From Lysobacter defluvii IMMIB APB-9 = DSM 18482 (lineage in GTDB: Bacteria > Pseudomonadota > Gammaproteobacteria > Xanthomonadales > Xanthomonadaceae): 64,000 nt of DNA. The notes below the pieces were generated by a model, which saw nothing but the letters and a program-made list of their open reading frames with translations, did no database searches and had not been told where the DNA came from. The position numbers were made by a program, and so were the translations under genes. The stretch lies in assembly GCF_000423325.1 (NCBI RefSeq), contig NZ_AUHT01000008.1, positions 186,001 to 250,000 of the forward strand, read 5' to 3'. Shown piece by piece: positions 24,695 through 36,777 of the stretch. Positions within the stretch are counted from its first letter, which is position 1, and every line of letters begins with the position of its first letter.

Positions 24695-26578
24695 TCACTC
24701 CGCGTCCCCGCGCAGCCCACGCACGACCGCTTCCAGCTCCGCCGCCGTGACCCGGCTCCCATCCAGCGGCGCCCCGGCGACCACCTCGACGCGCGCTCTT
24801 AAACGCCGCGGCAGCCGCGAGCGCCCGAGCCGCCCATCCCGCCGGCTCCACATGCTCGCCCACATCCCCCGCAGGGCCATCGGCACCACCGGCACCGGCC
24901 GGCGCTCCAGGATGCGCTCCACGCCCGGCCGGAACGGCGCGATCGAGCCGTCCGCCGTCAGCCGGCCTTCCGGGAAGATCCCCACCACCTCGCCGTTCGC
25001 CAGCGCTGCATCGATCTCCTCGAACGCACGCTGCATCAGCGCCGGGTCCTCGCGTTCCCCGGCGATCGGGATCGCGCGGGCGGTCCGGAAGATCCAGCGC
25101 AGGCCGGGGACGTTGAAGATCCGGTAGTACATGACGAAGCGGACCGGTCGCGGGATGCTCGCGGCGAGCAGCAGCGCGTCCATGTAGCTGATGTGGTTGC
25201 ACACGACAAGCGCGGGGCCTTCCTCCGGTACGTGGTCGATGCCACGTGCGCGCAGCCGGTAGAGGGTCCGCACCAGCAGCCAGCTGGCGAAGCGCATCGC
25301 GAACTCGGGCACGATCGTGAAGATCCACGCCGCCACCAGCGCGTTGGCAATCGCGAGCGCCAGCAGCAACTGCGGCACGTCCCAGCCCAGCAGGCGCTGC
25401 GTGGCCAGGCCAACCAGCGAGGCGGCGACGATGAAGCCGGAGTTCTGGATGTTCAGCCCGGCGAACACGCGGGCCATTTCTGCCTTGGGCGTACGGCTCT
25501 GGATCAGCGCGAACAGCGGCACCACGAAGAAGCCCGTGAACACCCCGATGCCCAGCAGGTCGATGACGATCCGGGCGCTGCCCTCGGCGGCGAGGAAACC
25601 GGCTACGTCCAGCCCGCTGGCCAGCGCGGGGCCGGGCCGGGCGAAGTAGAGGTCGAGCAGGAACGCGCTCATGCCGGCCGAACCGAGCGGCACCAGGCCG
25701 ATCTCCACCGTGCGCGCGGAGAGCTTCTCGCACAGCAGCGAGCCGGTACCGGTGCCGATCGAGAACAGCGCGAGCGCGAAGATGTACAGCGTCGCCGAGC
25801 CACCCAGGTTGACGTCCGCATAGGCGGGCAGCTGGCTGGTGATGATGGTGCCGAAGAACCAGAACCAGGACACGCCCAGCACCGCGTTGCGCACCGCGCG
25901 CTGGTTCTTCGCCAGCCGCAGCACGGCCAGCGATTCGGGAATCGGGTTCCAGTTGATTTTCAGCCCCGGCTCGCCGGCACCCGCCGGGGGGATCGCGCGG
26001 CTGACCAGGTGGCCGGTGACCGCCAGCGCGACCAGCGCCGCGCCCGCGACCCAGCGGCCATGCTCGCCGGCCACGGCGAACACCGAGCCGCCGGCGATCA
26101 TGCCCAGCAGGATCGAGAGGGAAGTGCCCATCTCGACCAGGCCATTGCCGCCGGTCAGCTCGCGCGGCTGCAGCACCGCCGGCAGCATCGAGTACTTCAC
26201 CGGGCCGAACAGCGTCGACTGCACGCCGGTCAGGAACAGCGCCACCAGCAGCAGCGCCATGTTCGTCGTGGCGAAGCCGAACGCCGCCAGCGACATGATG
26301 GCGATCTCCATCGCCGTGGTGATGCGGATCAGCGTGGCCTTCTCGACCTTCTCCGCGATCTGCCCGGCGATGGCCGAGAACAGGAAGTACGGCAGGATGA
26401 ACAGTGCAGGCGCGAGGTTGGCGTACAGCGCCATGTCGCCGCTGGACACGCCCAGCCAGAACAGCATGCCGATGATCGCCTGGCGGTAGACGTTGTCGTT
26501 GAACGCCCCCAGCGCCTGGGTCAGGAAGAACGGCAGGAAGCGGCGCTGGCCGAGCAGCGCGTACTGGTTGTTGGCCAT
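24695..26578 (-). CDS. Fused lysophospholipid MFS transporter and PlsC acyltransferase
   Basis: 627 residues from the ATG at 26578. Residues about 1-410 form a 12-segment MFS transporter of the LplT type (ALGAFNDNVYRQAIIGMLFW; LTGVQSTLFGPVKYSMLPAV). Residues about 430-627 form a PlsC glycerolipid acyltransferase with block I NHISYMD (HX4D) and block III FPEGRLTADG. In E. coli the same tasks are split between LplT and Aas; the AMP-binding acyl-ACP synthetase part of Aas is missing here. Import or flipping of lysophospholipid and its re-acylation is the likely job. It follows purD by 13 bases in the same direction. Confidence 0.85.
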   Translation of the reverse strand: MANNQYALLGQRRFLPFFLTQALGAFNDNVYRQAIIGMLFWLGVSSGDMALYANLAPALFILPYFLFSAIAGQIAEKVEKATLIRITTAMEIAIMSLAAFGFATTNMALLLVALFLTGVQSTLFGPVKYSMLPAVLQPRELTGGNGLVEMGTSLSILLGMIAGGSVFAVAGEHGRWVAGAALVALAVTGHLVSRAIPPAGAGEPGLKINWNPIPESLAVLRLAKNQRAVRNAVLGVSWFWFFGTIITSQLPAYADVNLGGSATLYIFALALFSIGTGTGSLLCEKLSARTVEIGLVPLGSAGMSAFLLDLYFARPGPALASGLDVAGFLAAEGSARIVIDLLGIGVFTGFFVVPLFALIQSRTPKAEMARVFAGLNIQNSGFIVAASLVGLATQRLLGWDVPQLLLALAIANALVAAWIFTIVPEFAMRFASWLLVRTLYRLRARGIDHVPEEGPALVVCNHISYMDALLLAASIPRPVRFVMYYRIFNVPGLRWIFRTARAIPIAGEREDPALMQRAFEEIDAALANGEVVGIFPEGRLTADGSIAPFRPGVERILERRPVPVVPMALRGMWASMWSRRDGRLGRSRLPRRLRARVEVVAGAPLDGSRVTAAELEAVVRGLRGDAE

Positions 26579-26591
26579 CGCGCGGGCGGCC

Positions 26592-27872
26592 TCAACCGCG
26601 CTCGATCGCCCGCCAGCCGATGTCGTGGCGATGGAACTCGCCGTGCCAGGAGATGCCTGCCACCGCCTCGTACGCACGGCGCTGCGCCTCGGCGACGTCC
26701 TCGCCCAGGGCGCATACGCACAGCACGCGGCCGCCGGCGGTGACCACCTGGTCGTCGACCAGCCGGGTGCCGGCGTGGAAGACCTTGCTGTCCTCCGGCT
26801 CGGGTACGTCCCAGCTGCTGATGACGTCGCCGGTGCGCGGCGTGCCGGGATAGTTCTCGGCGGCCATCACGACGCCGAGGCTGGCACGCGGGTCCCAGTC
26901 GGCCTCGACGCCCTCCAGCCTGCCGTCGACCGCGGCTTCCAACAGGTCCAGCAGGTCCGAGCGCAGCCGCATCATTACCGGCTGGGTCTCCGGGTCGCCG
27001 AAGCGGACGTTGAACTCGATGACCTTCGGCGCGCCGTCCCGGCCGATCATCAGCCCGGCGTACAGGAAGCCGGTGAAGGGCACGCCGTCCGCCGCCATGC
27101 CGCGCACGGTCGGCTCGACCACCTCGCGCATGATCCGCGCGTGCACCTCCGGCGTGACCACCGGGGCAGGGGAGTAGGCGCCCATGCCGCCGGTGTTGGG
27201 GCCGGTGTCGCCGTCGCCGACGCGCTTGTGGTCCTGGCTGGTCGCCATCGGAAGCGCGGTGGCGCCGTCGACGATCGAGATGAAGCTGGCCTCCTCGCCG
27301 TCGAGGAACTCCTCGATGACCACCCGCGCGCCCGCGTCGCCGAACGCGTTGCCGGCCAGCATGTCGCGCACCGCGGCCTCGGCTTCCTCGATCGTCGTGG
27401 CCACGATCACGCCCTTGCCCGCGGCCAGCCCGTCCGCCTTCACGACCACCGGCGCGCCCATGGCGCGCACGCAGTCGAGCGCCGGGCCGACCTCGGTATG
27501 CACCTCGTACCGCGCCGTCGGGATGCCGTGGCGGGCCAGGAAGTTCTTGGCGAAGGCCTTGCTGCCTTCCAGCCGGGCGGCCGCGGCAGTGGGGCCGAAG
27601 ATGCGGTGCCCCGAGTCGCGGAAGCGGTCGACCACCCCGGCCACCAGCGGGGCCTCCGGGCCGACGACGGTCAGCGCCACGCCCTCGTCCGCCGCGAGCC
27701 GGAGCAGTCCCTCGATGTCTGTGGCCGCCACCTGCACGTTCCGGCACCCGACCTCGGTCGCCGTCCCCGCGTTGCCGGGGGCGACCAGCACCTCGTCCAC
27801 GCGGGGGGACTGGGCGAGCTTCCAGGCGAGGGCGTGTTCGCGGCCGCCGGAGCCGATGACGAGCACTTTCAT
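26592..27872 (-). CDS. purD: Phosphoribosylamine-glycine ligase PurD
   Basis: 426 residues, full length. The N-terminal motif VLVIGSGGREHALAWKL, the ATP-grasp segment VVKADGLAAGKGV, the family signature RFGDPETQPVM and the C-terminal ENYPGTPRTGD identify GAR synthetase, step two of purine synthesis. It is divergent from the alanine symporter gene and heads a unit with the acyltransferase fusion. purH lies 2.6 kb away in the same orientation. Confidence 0.96.
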   Translation of the reverse strand: MKVLVIGSGGREHALAWKLAQSPRVDEVLVAPGNAGTATEVGCRNVQVAATDIEGLLRLAADEGVALTVVGPEAPLVAGVVDRFRDSGHRIFGPTAAAARLEGSKAFAKNFLARHGIPTARYEVHTEVGPALDCVRAMGAPVVVKADGLAAGKGVIVATTIEEAEAAVRDMLAGNAFGDAGARVVIEEFLDGEEASFISIVDGATALPMATSQDHKRVGDGDTGPNTGGMGAYSPAPVVTPEVHARIMREVVEPTVRGMAADGVPFTGFLYAGLMIGRDGAPKVIEFNVRFGDPETQPVMMRLRSDLLDLLEAAVDGRLEGVEADWDPRASLGVVMAAENYPGTPRTGDVISSWDVPEPEDSKVFHAGTRLVDDQVVTAGGRVLCVCALGEDVAEAQRRAYEAVAGISWHGEFHRHDIGWRAIERG

Positions 27873-27995
27873 GGGGCACCTTGGTAGGGCGTGCGGGATC
27901 CGGGGATTCTACGGGGGCGCCCCGCGCCGGGCGAGTTGCGGCGCCGGCCTGCGTGCCCGCTGCTAGCATCATCGGTTTACCGCATGGGAACGCCG

Positions 27996-29447
27996 ATGGA
28001 CTTCCTGGTGCAGCTGGTGGAGTCGGCACTGTCGCCGGTCGTCGGCCTGGTCAACGGCGTGCTGTGGAACTACGTGCTGGTCTACGGCCTGCTGGGCGTC
28101 GGCGTGTTCTTCACGCTGCGGCTGCGTTTCCTGCAGATCCGCCGCCTGCCGCACATGCTGCATGTGATCGGCCGCGGCACCGACGGCGACGACGCGGGCA
28201 TCTCGCCGTTCCAGGCGCTTTGCACCAGCCTCGCCTCGCGCGTGGGTACGGGCAACCTGGCCGGGGTGGCGATCGCGCTGGGCGTGGGCGGCCCGGGGGC
28301 GCTGTTCTGGATGTGGTGCACCGCGATCGTCGGGATGGCGACGGCCTATGCCGAGAGCACCCTCGCGCAGCTGTACAAGGTGCGCGACGCCGACGGGCAG
28401 TACCGCGGCGGTCCGGCGTACTACATGACCCTCGGACTCCGGAAGCGCTGGATGGGCATCACCTTCGCGGTGGCGCTGCTGCTGACCTACGGCCTGGTCT
28501 TCAGCAGCGTGCATGCGAACGCAATGGCGCTGGCACTGGGGGACGCGTTCGGCTTCAGCCGCGCGCAGATCGCCATCGGGCTGGTGCTGCTCACCGCGGT
28601 GATCATCTTCGGTGGCCTGCGCTCGGTGGCGCGCTTCGCCGAATGGGCAGTCCCCTTCATGGCGGTCGGCTACCTGGCGCTGGCGCTGTGGGTGGTCGCG
28701 ACCAACCTTGCCGAGGTGCCGGCGGTCCTGTCGCTGGTGGTGCGCAGCGCCTTCGGACTGGAACCGGCGGCGGGCGGGGTGCTGGGCGGCATCGCCGCGG
28801 CGATGCTCAACGGCGTCAAGCGCGGGCTGTACTCCAACGAGGCGGGCATGGGCAGCGCGCCCAACGTCGCCGCCGCGGCCACGCCAGTGCCGCACCATCC
28901 GGCCAGCCAGGGCCTGGTGCAGTCGCTTGGCGTATTCATCGACACCCTGCTGATCTGCAGCGCGACCGGCTTCGTGATCCTGCTGTCGGGCGTGGTCGCC
29001 GATGGTCACGACGGCGTGCGGGTGACCCAGCAGGCGATGACGGTGTTCTTCGGCGAGGCCGGCAGCTGGTTCGTGGCGATCGCGATGTTCTTCTTCGCCT
29101 TCACCACCATCCTGGGCAACTACACCTACGCCGAGAACAACCTGCTCTACCTGGGCGGCGGCAAGGCGGGCTTGCTGGTCCTGCGCCTCGCCGCGCTCGC
29201 GGTGATCGTCTGGGGCGTGTACTCAAGGGTGCAGATCGTCTGGGACGCGGCCGACGCGGCGATGGCGATCATGGCCTCGATCAACCTGGTGGCGATCGTG
29301 ATGCTGGCGGGCGTGGTGGTGAAGCTGACCCGCGACTACGACCGCCAGCTTGCGGCGGGCCGGTCCCCGGTGTTCCACATCGCCGACCACGCGGACCTGG
29401 CGGACGGGGTAGATCCCGGAATCTGGCGCGAGCGCCGGCCTAGCTGA
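27996..29447 (+). CDS. Alanine or glycine:cation symporter (AGCS family)
   Basis: 483 residues from the ATG at 27996, which has GGGA seven bases upstream; the ATG at 27984 is an alternative adding four residues. About eleven membrane segments. The family signature GLYSNEAGMGSAPNVAAAA near 280-300 and SLASRVGTGNLAGVA near 75-90 are clear. It takes up alanine or glycine with sodium or protons. The last eight bases overlap the convergent antiporter gene. An in-frame stretch upstream has no ribosome-binding site and was excluded. Confidence 0.9.
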   Translation: MDFLVQLVESALSPVVGLVNGVLWNYVLVYGLLGVGVFFTLRLRFLQIRRLPHMLHVIGRGTDGDDAGISPFQALCTSLASRVGTGNLAGVAIALGVGGPGALFWMWCTAIVGMATAYAESTLAQLYKVRDADGQYRGGPAYYMTLGLRKRWMGITFAVALLLTYGLVFSSVHANAMALALGDAFGFSRAQIAIGLVLLTAVIIFGGLRSVARFAEWAVPFMAVGYLALALWVVATNLAEVPAVLSLVVRSAFGLEPAAGGVLGGIAAAMLNGVKRGLYSNEAGMGSAPNVAAAATPVPHHPASQGLVQSLGVFIDTLLICSATGFVILLSGVVADGHDGVRVTQQAMTVFFGEAGSWFVAIAMFFFAFTTILGNYTYAENNLLYLGGGKAGLLVLRLAALAVIVWGVYSRVQIVWDAADAAMAIMASINLVAIVMLAGVVVKLTRDYDRQLAAGRSPVFHIADHADLADGVDPGIWRERRPS

Positions 29448-30513
29448 CGCCGCCCGCAGCCCGCCGTTCGCGCAGCGAGCGCACCAGCACCACGGCCAGG
29501 GTGAGCACCGTGAGCGGGACCACGAAGTACATCATCACCATGCCGAAGGCAGGCTGCGCATCGTGTCCGGTCGCGTCCAGCAACAGGTACGCGGTGTAGG
29601 CGACGTAGTAGCCCAGGAACACCGCGCCCTCCCAGCGCTGGATGCAGTGGCCGGTGAAGAAGATCGGCAGGCAGGCGACCGCGGTGGCGATCATCACCGG
29701 CAGGTCGAAGGTGATCACTGCATGGCCGACCGGCACGCCATTTGGCGCGAAGACCGCGGTCAGCCCCAGCACCACCAGCAGATTGAGCACGCAGCTGCCG
29801 ACCACGTTGCCGACCGCCATGTCGCGCTCGCCGCGCACGGCGGCGATCACCGAGGTGGCGAGCTCGGGCGCGGAGGTGCCGACCGCGACCACGGTCAGCC
29901 CGATGACCAGCTCGCTCACGCCCAGCCGACCGGCGATCTCCACCGCCGAGTCCACCAGCCAGCCGGCGCCCAGCACCAGCAGCACGAGCCCGGCGACGAC
30001 CATTGCGATGTTGAGCAGCATGTTCCCGGGCTTGCCGGCGGGCACTCCGGGAGCCTCGTCGTTGCCCTCGCGCCGCCCAAGCACCACCTGCAGCGCCAGG
30101 TAGGCGGCACCCACGGCCGCCAGCAGACCGCCTTCCCAGCGGCCGATGGTGCCGTCCAGCGCAAGCAGCAGCACCAGCACCGAGCAGCCGATCATCACCG
30201 GCACGTCCAGCCGTACCAGCTGGCGTGACACCACCAGCGGCAGCACCAGCGCACTGATCCCGAGGATCAGCAGCACGTTGGTGATGTTGCTGCCGACCAC
30301 GTTGCCCATCGCGATGTCCGCCGATCCGCCGCGCACGGCGTCGATCCCCACCGCCAGCTCCGGTGCGCTGGTGCCGAGCGCGACTACCGTGAGTCCGATG
30401 ACCAGGGGCGACAGGCCGGTCGCCAGGGCGAGCCGCGATGCCCCGCGCACCAGCACCTCGGCGCCACCCACCAGCGCCGCCAGGCCAACCAGGAAGAGCA
30501 GGACGACCGTCAT
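29440..30513 (-). CDS. Calcium/sodium antiporter (CaCA family, YrbG-like)
   Basis: 357 residues with ten to eleven membrane segments. The two internally repeated ion-binding motifs are visible: [20 protein letters not shown] near 39-58 and [20 protein letters not shown] near 203-222, each followed by a [20 protein letters not shown] helix. This is the alpha-repeat signature of the K-independent bacterial exchangers. Its ATG overlaps the purH stop by one base, so it is translated as the last gene of the fis-purH run. Confidence 0.92.
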   Translation of the reverse strand: MTVVLLFLVGLAALVGGAEVLVRGASRLALATGLSPLVIGLTVVALGTSAPELAVGIDAVRGGSADIAMGNVVGSNITNVLLILGISALVLPLVVSRQLVRLDVPVMIGCSVLVLLLALDGTIGRWEGGLLAAVGAAYLALQVVLGRREGNDEAPGVPAGKPGNMLLNIAMVVAGLVLLVLGAGWLVDSAVEIAGRLGVSELVIGLTVVAVGTSAPELATSVIAAVRGERDMAVGNVVGSCVLNLLVVLGLTAVFAPNGVPVGHAVITFDLPVMIATAVACLPIFFTGHCIQRWEGAVFLGYYVAYTAYLLLDATGHDAQPAFGMVMMYFVVPLTVLTLAVVLVRSLRERRAAGGVS

Positions 30514-32093
30514 CAGTGGCGGAAGTGGCGCACGCCGGTGAACACCATGGCGATCCCGTGCTCATCGGCGGCGGCGATGACCTCGCTGTCACGCATCGAG
30601 CCACCCGGTTGGATCACCGCCTTGATCCCGGCGGCCGCGGCGGCGTCGATGCCGTCGCGGAACGGGAAGAACGCATCCGACGCCATCACCGACCCCGGTA
30701 CCTGCAGCCCGGCCTCCTCGGCCTTGAGTCCGGCGATCTTCGCGCTGACCACCCGGCTCATCTGCCCGGCGCCCACGCCCACGGTGCGGCCGCCCTTCGC
30801 ATAGACGATCGCGTTGGACTTCACGAACTTGGCCACCTGCCAGGCGAACAGCAGGTCGTCGAGCTGGGCATCGGTCGGCGCCAGCTTCGTGACCACCTTC
30901 AGCTCGTCGCGGGTGACCTCGCGGTTGTCGCTGGTCTGCATCAGCAACCCGGAGCCGACGCGCTTGACGTCGAAGTTGTTGCGCCCGTCTCCGTGCGGGA
31001 TGCGCAGGACGCGCACGTTGGCCTTCTTCGCGGCGTACTCCAGTGCGCCGGCGTCGTAGTCAGGGGCGATCAGGACCTCGACGAACTGGCGGTCGAGGAT
31101 GGCCTTGACCGTACCGGCGTCCAGCGGCTGGTTGAAGGCGAGGATGCCGCCGAAGGCCGAGGTCGGATCGGTGGCGAACGCGGCCTCGTAGGCCTCGGTG
31201 TTGCCCGACGCCACGGCCACGCCGCAGGGGTTGGCATGCTTGACGATGACGCAGGCCGGGGCCTCGAACTGGCGCACGCACTCCCAGGCCGCGTCGGCAT
31301 CGGCCAGGTTGTTGTAGCTCAGCTCCTTGCCCTGCAGCTGGGTGAAGGTCGCCAGCGTGCCCGGCACCGGCCACTGGTCGCGGTAGAAGGCGCCCGCCTG
31401 GTGCGGGTTCTCGCCGTAGCGCAGGTCCATCACCTTGGTGAAGTTGCTGTTGCTCTGCGCCGGGAACAGTCCCTGGCTGCCGTCGTCCTGCCGCGCCGAC
31501 AGGTAGTTGCTGATGCAGGCGTCGTAGAAGGCGACGTTGTTGAAGGCGGCCACCGCCATCGCGAAGCGGGTCGACCCGCCGATCGCGCCGTCGTTGGCCT
31601 CCAGCTCCTGCAGCAGCGCGTCGTACTGCGACGGGTCGGTCGCCACGGTGACGCGGGCGAAGTTCTTGGCCGCCGAGCGCAGCATCGCCGGACCACCGAT
31701 GTCGATGTTCTCGATGATGTCCTCGAAGCTGCTGGACGGGTCGGCGGAGACCTTCGCGAACGGATACAGGTTCAGCACAAGCAGGTCGATGGCGCCGATG
31801 CCGTGCTCGGCCATCACGTCCTCGTCGACGCCGGCGCGGCCCAGCAGGCCGCCGTGCACGACCGGGTGCAGGGTCTTGACCCGCCCGTCCATCATCTCCG
31901 GGAAGCCGGTCACGTCGCTGACGTCGCGCACTTGAAGGCCGGCCTCGCGGATCGCCCTGGCGGTGCCTCCCGTCGACAGCAGCTCCACGCCCCGGTCGGC
32001 CAGTGCCCGTGCCAGCTCGACCAGTCCGGTCTTGTCGGAGACGGAAAGCAGCGCGCGGCGGATCTTCACCGGCGGCAGGGAGGCGGCGTGCAT
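30513..32093 (-). CDS. purH: Bifunctional AICAR formyltransferase/IMP cyclohydrolase PurH
   Basis: 526 residues. The N-terminal IMP cyclohydrolase (MGS-like) domain begins [20 protein letters not shown] and includes [13 protein letters not shown] and [10 protein letters not shown]. The C-terminal AICAR transformylase part carries LRYGENPHQ, the catalytic [10 protein letters not shown] segment and the final [15 protein letters not shown]. It performs the last two steps of IMP synthesis. It lies 105 bases downstream of fis, the usual order in these bacteria. Confidence 0.96.
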   Translation of the reverse strand: MHAASLPPVKIRRALLSVSDKTGLVELARALADRGVELLSTGGTARAIREAGLQVRDVSDVTGFPEMMDGRVKTLHPVVHGGLLGRAGVDEDVMAEHGIGAIDLLVLNLYPFAKVSADPSSSFEDIIENIDIGGPAMLRSAAKNFARVTVATDPSQYDALLQELEANDGAIGGSTRFAMAVAAFNNVAFYDACISNYLSARQDDGSQGLFPAQSNSNFTKVMDLRYGENPHQAGAFYRDQWPVPGTLATFTQLQGKELSYNNLADADAAWECVRQFEAPACVIVKHANPCGVAVASGNTEAYEAAFATDPTSAFGGILAFNQPLDAGTVKAILDRQFVEVLIAPDYDAGALEYAAKKANVRVLRIPHGDGRNNFDVKRVGSGLLMQTSDNREVTRDELKVVTKLAPTDAQLDDLLFAWQVAKFVKSNAIVYAKGGRTVGVGAGQMSRVVSAKIAGLKAEEAGLQVPGSVMASDAFFPFRDGIDAAAAAGIKAVIQPGGSMRDSEVIAAADEHGIAMVFTGVRHFRH

Positions 32094-32198
32094 GGGGACT
32101 CCGGAAGGCGGACTGGGAGGGCGGCAAAGTATAGCCGCCGCCCCGGGTCGCCCCGTTGAAACGGCGCTTGCGCCGCAGGGCGCGTCAGGCCGGGACAG

Positions 32199-32486
32199 TC
32201 AGGCCAGTCCGTACTCGCGCAGCTTCTTGCGCAGCGTGGCGCGGTGGATGCCAAGCACTTCCGCGGCGCGGCTCTGGTTGCCGTCGCAGTGGGCCAGGAC
32301 CTCGGTCAGCAGGGGGATCTCGAGCTCGGCCAGGGCGACCTGGTACAGGTCGGCGTCGGTGCACTCGCCCATGTCGCGCAGGTAGCGGCGCACGGCGATC
32401 CCGACGTGTTCACGCAGCGGCGTGCGGCTCCTGGAGAGCGGGCCTGCCGGCGGCGCCGGCACGTTGCGGTCGGATACAGCGTTCAA
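32199..32486 (-). CDS. fis: Fis family DNA-binding protein
   Basis: 95 residues from a TTG at 32486. That start is favoured by GGGGGAAG five bases upstream and gives the normal Fis length. The C-terminal helix-turn-helix [24 protein letters not shown] is nearly diagnostic, preceded by the Fis core [21 protein letters not shown] segment. Fis bends DNA and adjusts rRNA and growth-phase expression. It stands between the DUF3426 gene and purH, in the prmA-fis-purH neighbourhood typical of gammaproteobacteria, which supports the call. Confidence 0.9.
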   Translation of the reverse strand: MNAVSDRNVPAPPAGPLSRSRTPLREHVGIAVRRYLRDMGECTDADLYQVALAELEIPLLTEVLAHCDGNQSRAAEVLGIHRATLRKKLREYGLA

Positions 32487-32600
32487 GGACTTCCCCCGAT
32501 GGAACTCCCCCTGCACCACGCACACCGGTCGCGCGCTGGCGGCGGGGTAGTCTAACGCGACCGCGCCGGGCAGGCAGGGCGTTGCGTGGGACGGAACGGT

Positions 32601-33326
32601 TCAGCGGAACTCGAACGAGAACGCGACGATGTCCGTGTCCGGCTCGCGCACGCGCAGGTGGACCTGCGCCGCCTCGCCGCTGGCGACCACGGACGGCACG
32701 CCGCTGGACTGGTACTCCTCCGGGGTAAACGCCCGCGCCGCGACCACCCGGCCATGCCGGTCGGTGAGCGAGAGGGTGAGCACCGGGAGCGGTTGCGGCC
32801 AGCGCGCCTGGTTGCGGAAGGCGGCGGTCACCTCGAGCACGCCGGCCTCGCTGGCGGAGGGCGCGACATCGCGCGAGAGCATGGTCCAGGCGGAGGGCTC
32901 GCGCCACGGCGGCACCGTGCAGCCGAGCACCGAACACACGGCAGTGGCGAACGGACGGGTGCCTGCGTCGGCTGCGAGTTGCGCCCGCTGCGCGAGGAAC
33001 AGCTGGAGCGCAAGCAGCACCCCCAACACGGCGACCGCCAGCCAGGACCACGCCTGTCCGCGTCGGCCGCCATCGGGCGCGCGGCGGCGTGCAAATGCCG
33101 GGGTCGCCACGCGAGCTCCGCGGCCCGCAGGGGACTTCGTGGCGGGCGACTTCACGGCAGCCGCAGGCGGCACCGGCTGCTTGGATGTCGCGGCGTCGGC
33201 CACAGGCGCGGCCCCTGCCGCGTCATCCTCCAGCGCCCCGCCACAGCGGGGACAGGGCTGCCGGTCGGCCTCGCCGCCGGCACTCAGCGCCACCAGGAAG
33301 CCGCAGTGGGGGCAGGGCACGAACAT
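32601..33326 (-). CDS. Zinc-ribbon DUF3426 membrane protein
   Basis: 241 residues. An N-terminal zinc ribbon (C5, C8, C25, C28) is followed by a Pro/Ala linker, one membrane segment (WLAVAVLGVLLALQLFLAQ, about 94-112) and a periplasmic DUF3426 domain ending in a beta-rich stretch. Such proteins often follow prmA and have no settled function. It starts 36 bases after prmA and precedes fis by 114 bases. The ribbon opens with MFVPCPHCGFLV, as in MJ0042-type finger proteins. Confidence 0.85.
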   Translation of the reverse strand: MFVPCPHCGFLVALSAGGEADRQPCPRCGGALEDDAAGAAPVADAATSKQPVPPAAAVKSPATKSPAGRGARVATPAFARRRAPDGGRRGQAWSWLAVAVLGVLLALQLFLAQRAQLAADAGTRPFATAVCSVLGCTVPPWREPSAWTMLSRDVAPSASEAGVLEVTAAFRNQARWPQPLPVLTLSLTDRHGRVVAARAFTPEEYQSSGVPSVVASGEAAQVHLRVREPDTDIVAFSFEFR

Positions 33327-33362
33327 CAGCAGGCCACGGTGTCCATCAGCGGGGGCAACCGG

Positions 33363-34280
33363 TCAGCGGCGCACGCCATCGATGCGGATCCAGTCTTCCG
33401 ACTGCTCGACGCGCAGCGGGTCGAAATAGGGGCGGTACGCCGCCAGCACCTCGTCCTCCTGGCCGGCGAGGATGCCGGACAGGGCAATGCGCCCGCCAGA
33501 CTCCACGCGCGCGGCGAGGACATCGACCAGCTCGACCAGCGCCGAGGCGAGGATGTTGGCGACCACCACCGGGTAGCGCGCCTCCGGCTCGTCCGCGGGC
33601 AGGAACACCTGCAGGCGGTCGTCGAGGTCGTTGCGTTCGGCGTTGTCGGCCGTCGCCGCCAGCGCCTGCGGGTCGTTGTCGACCCCGGTCGCGGTCGCGG
33701 CGCCGAGCTTCAGCGCCGCCAGCGCGAGGATCCCGGAGCCGCAGCCGAAGTCGAGCACGCGCTCGCCCTGCAGCACGCCTTCAGCGGCGAGCTGGTCGAG
33801 CCAGCGCAGGCACAGCGCGGTGGTCGGATGGGTGCCGGAGCCGAAGGCCAGGCCCGGGTCCAGGCGCACGATCGCGGCGTCGGGCGTGTCCGCCTCCGCC
33901 GGCAGCTCGTGGTTCCACGGCACGATCCAGGTGCGCTCGCCGAAGCGCAGCGGCTCGTACTGGTCCATCCACGCCCGTTCCCAGTCCTGGTCGTCGACCT
34001 CGCGGAAGCTGGCGTTCGACCAGTCCACGCCGTGGTCCAGCGCGGACAGCGCATGCAGGAGCAATTCGCTTGGCGTGCCGCCCTCGAACAGGGCGGTCAG
34101 CACCATCTCGCCCCATAGCGGCGTCTGCCCCACGCCGGGCTCGAAGATCGCCTGCTCGTCGGGCGCGTCGGCGTGCGCGTCGACCATCGTCACCGACAGC
34201 GCGCCTACGTCCTCCAGCGCCCGCTCGATGCGCGGCTGCTCGGCCTCGGTGCACGGAATGGAGAGTTCAAGGAAGGCCAT
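33363..34280 (-). CDS. prmA: Ribosomal protein L11 methyltransferase PrmA
   Basis: 305 residues. The N-terminal recognition domain (about 1-110) is followed by the SAM-binding Rossmann fold with [20 protein letters not shown] (about 178-197), the acidic VDNDPQAL and the catalytic-site [28 protein letters not shown] is the PrmA signature. It trimethylates L11. Six bases separate it from accC, so it is co-transcribed with the biotin carboxylase genes. Confidence 0.95.
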   Translation of the reverse strand: MAFLELSIPCTEAEQPRIERALEDVGALSVTMVDAHADAPDEQAIFEPGVGQTPLWGEMVLTALFEGGTPSELLLHALSALDHGVDWSNASFREVDDQDWERAWMDQYEPLRFGERTWIVPWNHELPAEADTPDAAIVRLDPGLAFGSGTHPTTALCLRWLDQLAAEGVLQGERVLDFGCGSGILALAALKLGAATATGVDNDPQALAATADNAERNDLDDRLQVFLPADEPEARYPVVVANILASALVELVDVLAARVESGGRIALSGILAGQEDEVLAAYRPYFDPLRVEQSEDWIRIDGVRR

Positions 34281-34286
34281 GGCGGG

Positions 34287-35654
<1,368 letters not shown>

Positions 35655-35660
35655 GGCCGC

Positions 35661-36149
35661 TTACCCGATCACGAACAGAGGCTGGTCGAACTCGACCGGC
35701 TCGCCGTTCTCCGGGACGATCTTGAGCACGGTGCCGGAGGTGTCGGCCTCGATCGGGTTGAACATCTTCATCGCCTCGATGATGCCCAGCGTGTCGCCGG
35801 CCTTGACCTGCTGGCCGACGGTGACGAACGGCGGCTTGTCCGGCGCGGAGGCGGCGTAGAAGGTGCCGACCATCGGCGCGCGCACGACGTGGCCATCGGG
35901 CAAGTCCGGGCCGGACTGCGCCGGCTCGGACTCGGCCGGTGCCTGCGGGCGCCCGCCGGTCGCGGCCTGCACGGGCGAGCTCATCGGCATCACCTGGGCG
36001 GGCGCGGCGGGGGCGGCCACGTAGGTGTGCGTGCCAGCGGTGGGGGTACGCGCCAGGCGGACGGATTCCTCGCCCTCGCGGATCTCGATCTCGGCGAGGT
36101 TGGAATCTTCGAGCAGGTCGATGAGTTTCTTGATCTTTCGCAGGTCCAT
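35661..36149 (-). CDS. accB: Biotin carboxyl carrier protein AccB
   Basis: 162 residues from the ATG at 36149 with AGAGG before it. The N-terminal helix [20 protein letters not shown] is typical. A Pro/Ala-rich linker follows (about 45-85), then the biotinyl domain with the biotin lysine K128 in EAMKMFN. The thumb segment (SAPDKPPFV) marks the acetyl-CoA carboxylase type. It pairs with accC directly downstream. Confidence 0.96.
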   Translation of the reverse strand: MDLRKIKKLIDLLEDSNLAEIEIREGEESVRLARTPTAGTHTYVAAPAAPAQVMPMSSPVQAATGGRPQAPAESEPAQSGPDLPDGHVVRAPMVGTFYAASAPDKPPFVTVGQQVKAGDTLGIIEAMKMFNPIEADTSGTVLKIVPENGEPVEFDQPLFVIG

Positions 36150-36207
36150 GGTCGGAGCCTCTTTCTGGTTTTCGGGAGGGCGCCGCGCGTCGCGGCAGCC
36201 TGGGATC

Positions 36208-36657
36208 TCAGGCCGGGTCCGTGGCCAGCCGCGCGATGGCGGCGTCCAGTGCGTGCGCGTAGCCGTCCGCCCCGAGGCCGGCGACCACGCCGACGGCCAG
36301 GTCGCTGAAGTAGCTCTTGTGGCGGAACGGCTCGCGCGCATGTGGGTTGGACAGGTGCACCTCGTAGAAGGGGATCGCCACCGCGGCCAGTGCATCGCGC
36401 AGGGCCACCGAGGTGTGGGTGAAGGCGGCCGGGTTGATCACGATGCACGCGGTGCCGTCCGTCGCCGCCGCCTGCACCCGGTCGACCAGGGCGTGCTCGG
36501 CATTGGACTGGAAGCACTCGACCCGGTGCCCGGCCGCCTCGGCGCGGCGGTGCAGGCGGGCATCGATCTCGGCGAGGGTCATGCGGCCATACACCTCCGG
36601 CTCGCGGGTGCCGAGCAGGTTGAGGTTCGGACCATGCAGGACCAGCAGTTGCGCCAT
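36208..36657 (-). CDS. aroQ: 3-dehydroquinate dehydratase, type II (AroQ)
   Basis: 149 residues, normal length. The N-terminal [20 protein letters not shown] contains the catalytic Tyr, and the later segments [17 protein letters not shown] and [19 protein letters not shown] provide substrate-binding residues. It dehydrates 3-dehydroquinate in the shikimate pathway. It precedes accB by 58 bases; the aroQ-accB-accC order is widely conserved. Confidence 0.96.
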   Translation of the reverse strand: MAQLLVLHGPNLNLLGTREPEVYGRMTLAEIDARLHRRAEAAGHRVECFQSNAEHALVDRVQAAATDGTACIVINPAAFTHTSVALRDALAAVAIPFYEVHLSNPHAREPFRHKSYFSDLAVGVVAGLGADGYAHALDAAIARLATDPA

Positions 36658-36777
36658 CGCCGGGGACCACGGGAAAGGGCGGCAGTGTGGAACACGCCGT
36701 CCCGGCTGTCCAGAAAATCCCTGCAGGATCGCCGAAGTTGTAAGGTTTTAAGCAGGTGTTTGATTCGCCGCGCCGGC

